From contig JAETOO010000002.1 in NCBI GenBank assembly GCA_021771715.1, positions 1 through 64,000 of the forward strand: a DNA stretch of 64,000 nt, in the 5' to 3' direction. Every line of letters starts with the position of its first letter. Position 1 is the first letter of the stretch. The stretch is from Oscillospiraceae bacterium. Lineage in GTDB: Bacteria; Bacillota; Clostridia; Lachnospirales; Lachnospiraceae. The notes beneath the pieces are model-generated. The model saw only the letters and a program-made list of their open reading frames with translations. It was not told where the DNA came from and did not search any database. Below are positions 49,545 through 57,437 of the stretch, one piece after another. The position numbers and the translations under genes were made by a program.

Positions 49545-50507
49545 CTACCGCTTCTCCTTCACCATCTCATCCAGCACCTTCAGATTCTCCATAAAGTACC
49601 GATTATACGCCTCGTTGTCCACGCAGTGCTCCACCAGCGTCACGTTTGCCTCGGCCTCCTCCTTCGCCTCCTCGACGATGGTCATGCCCCGCGTGTACGC
49701 TCCTTCTGTCTCGATCAGCACGCGGCACTTCTTTTCGGTAAACAGCTCCGGGTGCATCATATGCATCACCGGCACCAGGTCAAAGACCGGGGAGTACGAC
49801 AGTCCCCTGCGGCGGCCGTACTGACTGAAAAACTGCAGAATATCGTGCGCGAGGTCCTGCACCTTGCCCTGCCCCTTCAGCCCGTCGATCAGCGCATGCT
49901 CCGTGCCACACTCCACACAGATCTCGATGTCGCTCATCACGATCGGCACGCCGGATGCGAACACAAGCTTCGCCGCGTGCGGATCCGCGTAGAGGTTGAA
50001 CTCCGCACGCGGCAGAATGTTCCCCTTGCCGCGGCTGCCGCCCATCAGCGTGATCTCCTCGATCGCGCCGGCAAGCTCCGGCCACGTCTTCAAAAACAGT
50101 GCGATGTTCGTCAGCGGAGCCAGCGCGACGATCGTAATTTTCTCGCCCTTCGCCGCTGCCTGGCTGCACACGTCGTGCAGAAATTCCACCGCGTGCTCCG
50201 CAACCGGGCGCACCTTCGCCTCCGGCAGTACCGGCCCGTCCAGCCCGCTCTCCCCGTGCGCCGCAGGCTGCGGGTCCGGCGCCAGCACCATCGGCGCATC
50301 ATACCCGACCGCCACCGTGCCGTCCACGCCGATCGCCGTCAACACCTTGCACAGATTCGAAGTCACCTTATCCACATAATTGTTCCCGCACACCGTCGTG
50401 TAGCCCAGAATCTCAAACAGCTCCGGATGCGCCAGCGCGTTCATAATCGCCATAATATCATCATGTCCCGGATCACAGTCGATCACGAGTTTTCTCCTCT
50501 TATCCAT
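49545..50507 (-). CDS. Inosine/uridine-preferring nucleoside hydrolase
   Basis: This is a nucleoside N-ribohydrolase (IunH/Rih family), 320 residues, which splits nucleosides into base and ribose. The calcium-binding signature DCDPGHDDIMAIMNA lies at residues 10-24, and LMGGSRGKGNILPRAEFNLY and VFDLVPVMHMMHPELF are family regions. The ATG at 50507 has GGAGG five bases upstream, and the apparent earlier ATG overlaps that site. It lies downstream of a complete Bmp-type nucleoside importer but beyond a strong terminator, so it has its own promoter or depends on readthrough. The context supports scavenging of imported nucleosides. Confidence 0.93.
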   Translation of the reverse strand: MDKRRKLVIDCDPGHDDIMAIMNALAHPELFEILGYTTVCGNNYVDKVTSNLCKVLTAIGVDGTVAVGYDAPMVLAPDPQPAAHGESGLDGPVLPEAKVRPVAEHAVEFLHDVCSQAAAKGEKITIVALAPLTNIALFLKTWPELAGAIEEITLMGGSRGKGNILPRAEFNLYADPHAAKLVFASGVPIVMSDIEICVECGTEHALIDGLKGQGKVQDLAHDILQFFSQYGRRRGLSYSPVFDLVPVMHMMHPELFTEKKCRVLIETEGAYTRGMTIVEEAKEEAEANVTLVEHCVDNEAYNRYFMENLKVLDEMVKEKR

Positions 50508-50549
50508 CTCTACCTCCATATTTCACATAGCTCCACTACAAATTATTAG

Positions 50550-50594
50550 AAAAGAGGTGCCTGATCCCCGGTATTCCGGGAACCAGGCACCTCC
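50550..50594 (-). terminator. Strong terminator after the nucleoside permease operon
   Basis: GAGGTGCCTG (50554-50563) pairs with CAGGCACCTC (50584-50593), with an inner CCCGG/CCGGG stem. The minus strand continues TTTTCTAATAATTT. It separates the transporter operon from the nucleoside hydrolase gene. Confidence 0.88.
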
Positions 50595-50609
50595 AAAAAG
50601 CGCATTTTC

Positions 50610-51527
50610 TTACCGCGCTCTTCTCTTCCGATACTCCTTCACCGACAGCCCGATCAGTCCGATCAGCACGCACACATACGGAATCGTGTTGATCAGATCC
50701 GACGGCAGCGAGGTGAGCGCCAGCTTGCTGACGATGCCCTGCGCGATCGCGAACACACCGGTCGTCAACGTGACGATCAGGAAGTTGCCGCCGCCTACCG
50801 CCTGCGCTGCGATGCCGATCCAGCCTCTCGACGCCGTCATGTTGTTCGAGAAGATCGACAGGTAGCCCATCGACAGGTACGCGCCGCCCAGCGCCGCAAA
50901 GATACCGGACATGATCACTGCGATCAGCCGCACCCGGTTCACCTTGATTCCGACGGAATCCGCCGCGTGCTCGTCGAGTCCACACGCCTGCATGTGCAGT
51001 CCGAACGGCGTCTTGTAGACGAGGATCGCGAGCAGAATCGCCATCACGATGCACACGTATGTCAGGAAATAATGCCCGGAAATAATCGTCCCGATGATCG
51101 GGATATTTTCAATAAACGGAATGTTCACCGTAGGCAATACCTTCGACGGAAGATTCGCCGTAGTGCCCTTCGAGCCGGTCCACACCAGCAGCAGCCACAC
51201 GCTGAAGTCCGTCGCAAACAGGTTCAGCGCGATACCGATCATGATCGGATCCGCCTTCATTTTCATGGTGAAGAACGCGAGCACGAGCGCCAGCACGACG
51301 CCGACCGCGAGCACGCCGAGCAGCCCGATCCACGCGCTGCCGGAAATTGCGCTGAAGTAGACGCCGAACAGAGCGCCAAACAACATGATACCCTCAACTG
51401 CGATGTTCGGGATCCCCGCAAGAGAGGCCACGTAGGCTGACATCGACGCAAACAAAAGCGGCGTGCCCACGCGGATCACCAGCGCGACAAAGGATGGGGT
51501 AAAGAAAGAACTGATCATATCACTCAT
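50610..51527 (-). CDS. Nucleoside ABC transporter permease (NupQ/YufQ-type)
   Basis: This is an integral membrane permease of a Bmp-type nucleoside importer, 305 residues with eight to nine hydrophobic segments. ASLAGIPNIAVEGIMLFGAL near the N-terminus is the signature of this permease class, and QACGLDEHAADSVGIKVNRV is the loop contacting the ATPase. Its start overlaps the end of the partner permease gene by eight bases, so translation is coupled. Confidence 0.93.
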   Translation of the reverse strand: MSDMISSFFTPSFVALVIRVGTPLLFASMSAYVASLAGIPNIAVEGIMLFGALFGVYFSAISGSAWIGLLGVLAVGVVLALVLAFFTMKMKADPIMIGIALNLFATDFSVWLLLVWTGSKGTTANLPSKVLPTVNIPFIENIPIIGTIISGHYFLTYVCIVMAILLAILVYKTPFGLHMQACGLDEHAADSVGIKVNRVRLIAVIMSGIFAALGGAYLSMGYLSIFSNNMTASRGWIGIAAQAVGGGNFLIVTLTTGVFAIAQGIVSKLALTSLPSDLINTIPYVCVLIGLIGLSVKEYRKRRAR

Positions 51528-52641
51528 TGCACTGTTCCTCCTTCAGCAACTGTTTTTCTCTCCAGCTTCTCAGGAAATACTGAGAAGAAATCAGCAGGGT
51601 CAGAATGACCTCGACCACCGATACCAGCTTGATGTCGATGACCGGGGAGCTGTTCGCGAGCAGCTGTGCCGATGCGCGCAGATAGCTGATGCCAAACGCC
51701 GCGACCGTCACGCCGATCGGATGGTTCTTTCCGAGCATCGCCATCAGAGCGCCGGTAAAGCCAAGGCCCGGGAGCTGCGACCAGGTAAAGCTCTGGTAAA
51801 CGCCGAGCAGCTCGACCGCGGAGCCCATGCCGCCGATAAAGCCCGCGAGGAAATGCACCGACATGAACAGTCCGAACGCGCCCATTCCGGAGTACCGCGC
51901 AAAGTTCTGGTTCAGTCCCGTGATGCGGATCGCGTAGCCCAGCTTCGTCTTAAACAGAAGAATATACACCAGCACGACCATCACCAGCACGATGATGATA
52001 CCGCTGTGCACCTGCGTCTTCGGAATGATGGTCGTCAGGCGCGCGCTCGCCACGAACGGAGCGGACGAGGTACCCGTCACACCGCTGATCGCGAGGAAGG
52101 TCTTGATCATCCAGAAACCGATGCCGAACAGGATGCTGTTCATCATCAGCGAGATGACCATCTCGTTTGCCTGGAACTTCGCCTTCAGGTAGCCCGGCAG
52201 AAGCGCGATGATACCGCCGCAGAGCCCTGCCGCGACAATGCAGATCGCGGAGTCGATGAACGGGTTGCCGGTCAGGCGCGCTTCCGACACCGCAAAATAC
52301 GTACAGGCCACGCCTGCGATGTAGAAAACACCCTCCGTACTCAGGTTGAACAGGCCCGTGCGGAAGTACAGCAGCGTCGCGAGTCCCGCGAACGTCAGCG
52401 GCACCATCTTTACGAGCACGTAGCCAAAGTAAAACATGTTTTTGCACGGGTACGTCAGAAGCTTGATGAACGTCGCCCCTGCATTTCCCAGTCTCGCCGG
52501 GATGGAATCTCCCTCGATAACGAAACACAGTACCACAAATGTAACGGCCAGGGCTATCAGGATAGATACCAGGATCCGCAGCACCTCGAAGGGTCCCTCA
52601 TCCGTGATCCTGAACCGCTTTTTCGCTTTCTCAGTCGTCAT
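51520..52641 (-). CDS. Nucleoside ABC transporter permease (NupP/YufP-type)
   Basis: This is the partner permease, 373 residues from the ATG at 52641, which has GGGAGG six bases upstream (the frame is open upstream to 52683). FRTGLFNLSTEGVFYIAGVA is the class signature, and IRITGLNQNFARYSGM is the ATPase-contact loop. The start overlaps the ATPase gene end by 11 bases. Confidence 0.93.
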   Translation of the reverse strand: MTTEKAKKRFRITDEGPFEVLRILVSILIALAVTFVVLCFVIEGDSIPARLGNAGATFIKLLTYPCKNMFYFGYVLVKMVPLTFAGLATLLYFRTGLFNLSTEGVFYIAGVACTYFAVSEARLTGNPFIDSAICIVAAGLCGGIIALLPGYLKAKFQANEMVISLMMNSILFGIGFWMIKTFLAISGVTGTSSAPFVASARLTTIIPKTQVHSGIIIVLVMVVLVYILLFKTKLGYAIRITGLNQNFARYSGMGAFGLFMSVHFLAGFIGGMGSAVELLGVYQSFTWSQLPGLGFTGALMAMLGKNHPIGVTVAAFGISYLRASAQLLANSSPVIDIKLVSVVEVILTLLISSQYFLRSWREKQLLKEEQCNE

Positions 52642-54190
52642 AGCTTGCCTCCCTGATCTCTTTCTCACTCTGATGCTCCACACCCAGCATGTACAGTCCG
52701 AGCTGGCTCTCGGTCACGCCCTTCAAGGAAGCAAAGTGCGCGACGATCTCGCCCTCGTACATGACAATCAACCGGTCGGAGAGCTTCAGGACCTCGTTCA
52801 GATCCGCGCTGACCAGAAGGACAGCCGCTCCGTTGTTCCGCATGTCGATCAGCTGATGGTGGATGTAGGCCGCGCTTCCGATATCAATTCCGCGCGTGGG
52901 CTGCTCCGCGATCATCAGCTTCGGCTGCGTGTTCCACTCGCGCGCCACGACGACCTTCTGGATGTTTCCTCCGGAGAGTGCGCTCACCTTCTCCTTCTCC
53001 GACTGGGTCTTGACGCTGAACCGGTCGATCAGCATCTTCGACTCCTCCCTGATCACGCCGTCCTTCGTAAAGATCTTTCCGGCGTACTTCGGCTTCTGGT
53101 AGTAGGTGGAAATCAGGTTGTCGCGGATGCTCGCGCCCGGCGCGGTGCCGTCCACCATACGGTCCTCCGGGATGTAGGACATGCCCGCGTCGCGCTTCTG
53201 CGCAATGTTCATGCCCTGGATCTCCGTGCCGTCCACCTTCACGACGCCGTCCTGGAACGGAAGCAGCCCCGTGATCGCCTTGATCAGCTGCTCCTGGCCG
53301 TTGCCCTGCACACCCGCGATGCCCAGGATCTCGCCGCCGCGGATCGAGAAACTGACGTCATTTACCTTGCCGACTCCGTGCTCACTGTACTTCAGGTGCT
53401 GCACATCCAGCAGCATTTTTGCATCCTTCACCGGATGCTTGAACTCGTCGTACGAATCCTCGAGCTTCGCGCCGATGATCAGCTCGGTCAGCTTGTCCAT
53501 CGTGATATCGGCTGCGGCGTAGGTTCCCTTCGTCTCTCCGTTCCGGATGACGGTGATCCGGTCGCTGATCTGCATGACCTCGTTCAGCTTGTGGGAGATA
53601 AACACGATCGTGTGCCCCGTCTCCTTGAACTTCTCGAGCTGCTCGAACAGCGCCTCTGTCTCCTGCGGCGTCAGCACGGCCGTCGGCTCGTCGAGGATGA
53701 TGACCTCCGCATTGCGGTACAGCGTCTTCAGGATCTCGACCTTCTGCTTCTCGCTGACCGTCAGGCTGCCGACCTTCTGCGTCACGTCGATGTCAAAATT
53801 GTACTTGTGCGCCAGCTCCTGCGTCCTTCTGACCGCTTCCTTCATATCTATGAATGCGGATTTGCTCGGCTCCGCGCCGAGGACGATGTTCTGCGCCACC
53901 GTAAAGGACGGGATCAGCATAAAGTGCTGGTGCACCATGCCGATGCCGTTCTCGATTGCCTCCATTGAGCCCTGATAATTGATCTCCTGGCCCTTGTAGT
54001 AGATCTTGCCCGAGGTCTGTTTCTCAATCGCAAAAATGATCTTCATCAGCGTCGACTTGCCTGCGCCGTTCTCACCCACGATTGAGTGAATCTCGCCCTT
54101 GCGCAGCTCGATGTTGATATTGCGGTTGGCAACCGTACCATTCGGATAGATCTTTGTGATATCCTCAAGTTTTAAAATGGTATCGCTCAT
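52631..54190 (-). CDS. Nucleoside/sugar ABC transporter ATPase, tandem domains (NupO/YufO-type)
   Basis: This ATPase of 519 residues has two nucleotide-binding domains, as in ribose/nucleoside importers. Domain 1 has Walker A GENGAGKST, the divergent signature LTVSEKQKVEIL and Walker B VIILDEPTAVLTP. Domain 2 has the degenerate Walker A GVQGNGQEQL, signature LSGGNIQKVVVARE and LMIAEQPTRGID. This asymmetry is normal for the family. The ATG at 54190 has GAGGT upstream. A hairpin and repeat element separate it from the binding protein gene. Confidence 0.94.
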   Translation of the reverse strand: MSDTILKLEDITKIYPNGTVANRNINIELRKGEIHSIVGENGAGKSTLMKIIFAIEKQTSGKIYYKGQEINYQGSMEAIENGIGMVHQHFMLIPSFTVAQNIVLGAEPSKSAFIDMKEAVRRTQELAHKYNFDIDVTQKVGSLTVSEKQKVEILKTLYRNAEVIILDEPTAVLTPQETEALFEQLEKFKETGHTIVFISHKLNEVMQISDRITVIRNGETKGTYAAADITMDKLTELIIGAKLEDSYDEFKHPVKDAKMLLDVQHLKYSEHGVGKVNDVSFSIRGGEILGIAGVQGNGQEQLIKAITGLLPFQDGVVKVDGTEIQGMNIAQKRDAGMSYIPEDRMVDGTAPGASIRDNLISTYYQKPKYAGKIFTKDGVIREESKMLIDRFSVKTQSEKEKVSALSGGNIQKVVVAREWNTQPKLMIAEQPTRGIDIGSAAYIHHQLIDMRNNGAAVLLVSADLNEVLKLSDRLIVMYEGEIVAHFASLKGVTESQLGLYMLGVEHQSEKEIREASYDD

Positions 54191-54217
54191 CTGCTTACCT
54201 CACGAATGAATATAATT

Positions 54218-54360
54218 CGACCGGAACGCCATTCAAAAATGAAAACACAGGTCTCCGCTTCGCTCCGGTCGGCGCTAAACGCGTGCCGCTGGCACGCAGC
54301 GCCCTTAGCAAGCGAGCTTGCACGGTCTGTCTTTCCATTTTTTTAACATGGCTGAACTGG
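54218..54360 (-). repeat. Dispersed multi-hairpin element, copy 1 (reverse orientation)
   Basis: Read on the minus strand it begins CCAGTTCAGCCATG and contains the hairpins GCAAGC-TC-GCTTGC and GCGTGCC-AGC-GGCACGC, then TTTAGCGCCGACCGGAGCGA and GACCTGTG. Outer AAAAATG...ACAG and CTGT...CATTTTT blocks can close the whole element. It lies between the binding protein and ATPase genes of the nucleoside importer. It shares blocks with copies at 55609 and 63708 but lacks the middle hairpins present in those. Confidence 0.85.
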
Positions 54361-54369
54361 CGATGCAAA

Positions 54370-54401
54370 GAATGCTCCGTCTTACGAAAGACAGAGCATC
54401 C
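54370..54401. terminator. Hairpin after the nucleoside-binding protein gene
   Basis: ATGCTCCGTCTT and AAGACAGAGCAT pair, with one mismatch, around ACGA. The plus side continues CCTTTTTCTT and the minus side CTTTG. It could attenuate transcription between the binding protein and ATPase genes or stop antisense transcription. Confidence 0.65.
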
Positions 54402-54425
54402 TTTTTCTTACGGTATGATCAGTAA

Positions 54426-55484
54426 TTATTTGGTTGTCTTCTCAAGGTAGGTCTCGAATGCTGTGTTGTCAACGAGCTGATCCACAACCTTCGTCTCGCC
54501 GGTTCTTACCTTCTCGGCGAACTCAGTTACCTTCGCCATCTCTTCCTCGGTCATGTTCGCTTTGTAGTAGTCGTTCTCTGCGAGGCCGACACCGCCGTCT
54601 GCGTACGTCAGAACCTTCTGCGTGCCGTACTCTGCCGTGCCGTCGAGCATCTTGGTGATGCAGTTCAGGATCGCCGTGTCACAGTTCTTGACCGCGGAGG
54701 TCAGGATCGTGTTCGCCAGATCCGGCTGCTCGCTCAGGGAAACATACTGGTCCGTATCTACGCCGACTGCCCACACGCCGTCTGCCGCTGCAACTGCCTC
54801 AAACACGCCGTTGCCCGCGCCGCCTGCTGCGTGGTAGATCACGTCTGCGCCCTGGTCGATCATGTTGGTCGCCAGCTCCTTCGCAACACCGGTATCCTGG
54901 AAGTTGCCCACGAAGCCGATGATGCACTGTACATCCGGGTTCACGTCGCTCGCGCCCTGCATAAAGCCTGCCAGGAACTGACGGATACCGTCGTTGTCCA
55001 TGCCGCCGACTGCGCCCACGATGCCGCTCTGAGACTTCACCGCTGCCACTACGCCTGCGAGATATCCGATCTCGTTGGAAGCGTACGTCACCGCGTAGAC
55101 ATTGTCCTTCGAGTTTGCCTCCACGTCGGAGTAGTCGAAGTTCAGGAACTTGATCTCCGGATAATCTGCAGCTACGGTCAGCATTGCGCCCTCGTACTGG
55201 AAGTTACCGGAAATGATGATGTCGTACCCCTCAGCCGCTGCCTGACGGTTTGCCGCCTCCCAGCCTGCAGCATCGATACCCATCTCGATCAGCTGCGTCT
55301 CTACCTTGTCGCCGAACTCCTCGTTTACCAGATCCAGGCCGCGTGCTGTCACGTCGAAATAGGACTGGTCGCCGATGTACGGAAGCAGAAGCGCAATCCT
55401 CGTCGGATCCTCCTCCGCAAACGCCGTCGCGCAAAGAGACATCGTCATCCCTGCAGCCAGAAGAAATGCAAGTGCTTTTTTCAT
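54426..55484 (-). CDS. BMP-family nucleoside-binding protein
   Basis: This is the extracytoplasmic substrate-binding protein of the PnrA/BmpA (basic membrane protein) family, 352 residues; characterised members bind purine nucleosides. The signal sequence ends about ATAFA-EED, and the cysteine in MSLCA is not in a good lipobox, so lipid anchoring is uncertain. RIALLLPYIGDQSYFDVTAR and the ligand-loop region AVGGMDNDGIRQFLAGFMQG are typical. The ATG at 55484 has AAGGAGG upstream and a very good promoter at 55544-55572. It heads the importer operon. Confidence 0.93.
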   Translation of the reverse strand: MKKALAFLLAAGMTMSLCATAFAEEDPTRIALLLPYIGDQSYFDVTARGLDLVNEEFGDKVETQLIEMGIDAAGWEAANRQAAAEGYDIIISGNFQYEGAMLTVAADYPEIKFLNFDYSDVEANSKDNVYAVTYASNEIGYLAGVVAAVKSQSGIVGAVGGMDNDGIRQFLAGFMQGASDVNPDVQCIIGFVGNFQDTGVAKELATNMIDQGADVIYHAAGGAGNGVFEAVAAADGVWAVGVDTDQYVSLSEQPDLANTILTSAVKNCDTAILNCITKMLDGTAEYGTQKVLTYADGGVGLAENDYYKANMTEEEMAKVTEFAEKVRTGETKVVDQLVDNTAFETYLEKTTK

Positions 55485-55543
55485 TGAAATGCTCCTCCTT
55501 ATGATGTGTGTAATTTGAGTAAATATTAAGAAAATCTAAATTT

Positions 55544-55572
55544 ATTAAAGCATAATTTATAGTCAAAGTCAA
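55544..55572 (-). promoter_or_regulatory. Promoter of the nucleoside importer operon
   Basis: On the minus strand TTGACT (55572-55567) and TTTAAT (55549-55544) are 17 bases apart, with TGC before the -10 (extended). It lies 60 bases upstream of the binding protein start. Confidence 0.85.
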
Positions 55573-55608
55573 TGCGGTTTTGTCGCCAAAACGCGAAAAA
55601 TGTGGTAA

Positions 55609-55770
55609 CAGTTCAGCCATGCAAAAAAAATGGGAAGACAGGCCGTGCAAGCTTGCTTGCTAAGGGCTGTATTCCCATTTTTGAATGGGCGGAACGCCCA
55701 TTCAGCCACAGACAGGAGCCGCGTAGCGGCGGATAGCTTGCGTAGCAAGCGCGTCTGTGGCTTGCATGGC
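55609..55770 (+). repeat. Dispersed multi-hairpin element, copy 2
   Basis: It begins CAGTTCAGCCATGC. An outer stem, AATGGGAA with TTCCCATT, encloses ACAG/CTGT, CC/GG and the inner GCAAGC-TT-GCTTGC. Then follow GAATGGGCG-GAA-CGCCCATTC, GCCACAGACAGGAGC, GCCGC-GTA-GCGGC and GCTTGC-GTA-GCAAGC. The outer ends GCCATGCA and TTGCATGGC are inverted copies, so the whole unit can fold back. It sits between two minus-strand genes, read on the plus strand. Confidence 0.88.
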
Positions 55771-55775
55771 GTCCT

Positions 55776-57134
55776 CTACACTGCTTCCCGCGTAATATTT
55801 TTCAGCCATTTTTTGCTGTGGTAGCGGCGGAAGACCCACGGCCACTTCACGAACTCGTCCGTGCACAGCAAAAAGTAGACGACCATCGGCGGGAGCTTCA
55901 GCACGAACGCGGAAAAGAATCCGAGGGGCACCGCATAGCACCACATGTCGATCACATCGCAGATGCAGCCGAACCTGCTGTCCCCGCCTGCGCGGAACAG
56001 CCCGGCAATCAGCGTCGTGTTCACCGCCGTGCCCATGATGTAGTACGTGTTAATCATGAGCATGACCTTCAGATACCCGGCGGCCGTCTCGTTGAGCGAC
56101 GCATACCGCAGCACGAAGGGCGAGACAAGCGCCACCAGAAGCCCTCCGACCGCTCCCGTCGCCACGGTCAGCTTCAGCGCCCGCGCGCCGTCGACCTCCG
56201 CCTCGCGGATCTGGTTCGCGCCGATCTCCTTGCCGACGTAGATGCCGCTCGCGTTCGCGACCGCAAAGCACATCACCGTGCCGAAATTCCGCACCACGAC
56301 CACGAGGGAGTTGGCCGCGACCACATCGCTGCCCATATGCCCCATGATCACAGAGTACATCGAGAACGCGACGCTCCAGATGATGTCATTGAGCAGCGCC
56401 GGAAGCGACAAACGCAGGAAATCCTGCATGAGCACGCCGCCCTTCCCGAACATCTCCGACAGCCGCAGATGCACGTCCTTCGACACCGCCGACACCACAA
56501 AGCATGCGACCAATTCCACCGCGCGGGAGATCGACGTCGCGAGCGCCACGCCCTGGATTCCGAGCTTCGGCGCGCCGAACAGGCCGAAGACGAACACCGC
56601 ATTCAGGATAATGTTCAGCATCAGCGCCATGATGTTCAGAGCCGTGCTCGTCTTCACGCGCTCAATGCTGCGCAGCACAGCCAGGTACGCTTCGGAAATT
56701 CCCCAGCACACGTAGCTGACGCTGATCGCCTGCAGGTACGACGCGCCCAGGCGAATCAGCTCTTCATCGTTTGTGAACACCTTCATCATCAGCTCCGGGA
56801 CTGTCGCCGCAGGGAGCGCGAACAGCAGCGAGATCAGGATGGAGAAGCGCAGAGCGAAGCCCTCCACCCGCTCGATCACGCGCAGCTCGCCCTTTCCCCA
56901 GTACTGCGCACAGAGCATGGTCACACCCGTCCCAAGCCCGTAATAAACCATGTGCAGAATATTGGTGTACTGCACCGCCAGGGACGCCGCCGATATCGAC
57001 GACTGTCCCACCGTGTTCAGCATGATCACATCCGCAGAGCTGATCGCCGCGCTGAACAGGTTCTGAATCACAATCGGGAGCGTCAGCCGCAGGATCCTGC
57101 CGTACGCGGCGCGCTCATTTCTGTCAAACCTCAT
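55776..57134 (-). CDS. MATE-family efflux transporter (NorM-like)
   Basis: This is the third MATE protein of the window, 452 residues from the ATG at 57134, which has GGAGG ten bases upstream. Twelve hydrophobic segments are visible, with PIVIQNLFSAAISSADVIML near the start and the internal repeat typical of the family. The frame extends upstream to 57191 without a ribosome binding site. It is monocistronic: the SNF2 gene upstream is separated by a repeat-like tract and element copy 2 lies just after its stop. Confidence 0.86.
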   Translation of the reverse strand: MRFDRNERAAYGRILRLTLPIVIQNLFSAAISSADVIMLNTVGQSSISAASLAVQYTNILHMVYYGLGTGVTMLCAQYWGKGELRVIERVEGFALRFSILISLLFALPAATVPELMMKVFTNDEELIRLGASYLQAISVSYVCWGISEAYLAVLRSIERVKTSTALNIMALMLNIILNAVFVFGLFGAPKLGIQGVALATSISRAVELVACFVVSAVSKDVHLRLSEMFGKGGVLMQDFLRLSLPALLNDIIWSVAFSMYSVIMGHMGSDVVAANSLVVVVRNFGTVMCFAVANASGIYVGKEIGANQIREAEVDGARALKLTVATGAVGGLLVALVSPFVLRYASLNETAAGYLKVMLMINTYYIMGTAVNTTLIAGLFRAGGDSRFGCICDVIDMWCYAVPLGFFSAFVLKLPPMVVYFLLCTDEFVKWPWVFRRYHSKKWLKNITREAV

Positions 57135-57191
57135 CTTGTCCGTTCCTCCGTGTATTCCCATATCCTTCCGTGTATTTCTGCGCAGGCTCAT

Positions 57192-57437
57192 TCTTCCTGC
57201 CCAGCTTCATATACTTCCATCATTTTCTGCACCGTTTCGTATCCCTCTGTGCACGTTTAATTTCCGTATATTTCTATACCTCTCCGCACACGTTTGCATC
57301 GTTCTATGCTATCTGTATACTTTCCTATTATTTCTATGCTTCTCTGCACAATTTCATATCGTTCTATGTTTTTCCGCCCTCATCATGTATCTCTTTTGCG
57401 TGTTTAGGAACTCATGTCCTCTCTCCCCAGCAGCACT
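57192..57437. repeat. Degenerate pyrimidine-rich repeats
   Basis: TTTCTAT, CCTCTSYGCACA and CATCGTTCTATG words recur. The clearest pair is at about 57261-57309 and 57337-57374. The tract fills the space between the SNF2 gene stop and the MATE start, and carries no credible gene. Confidence 0.5.
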
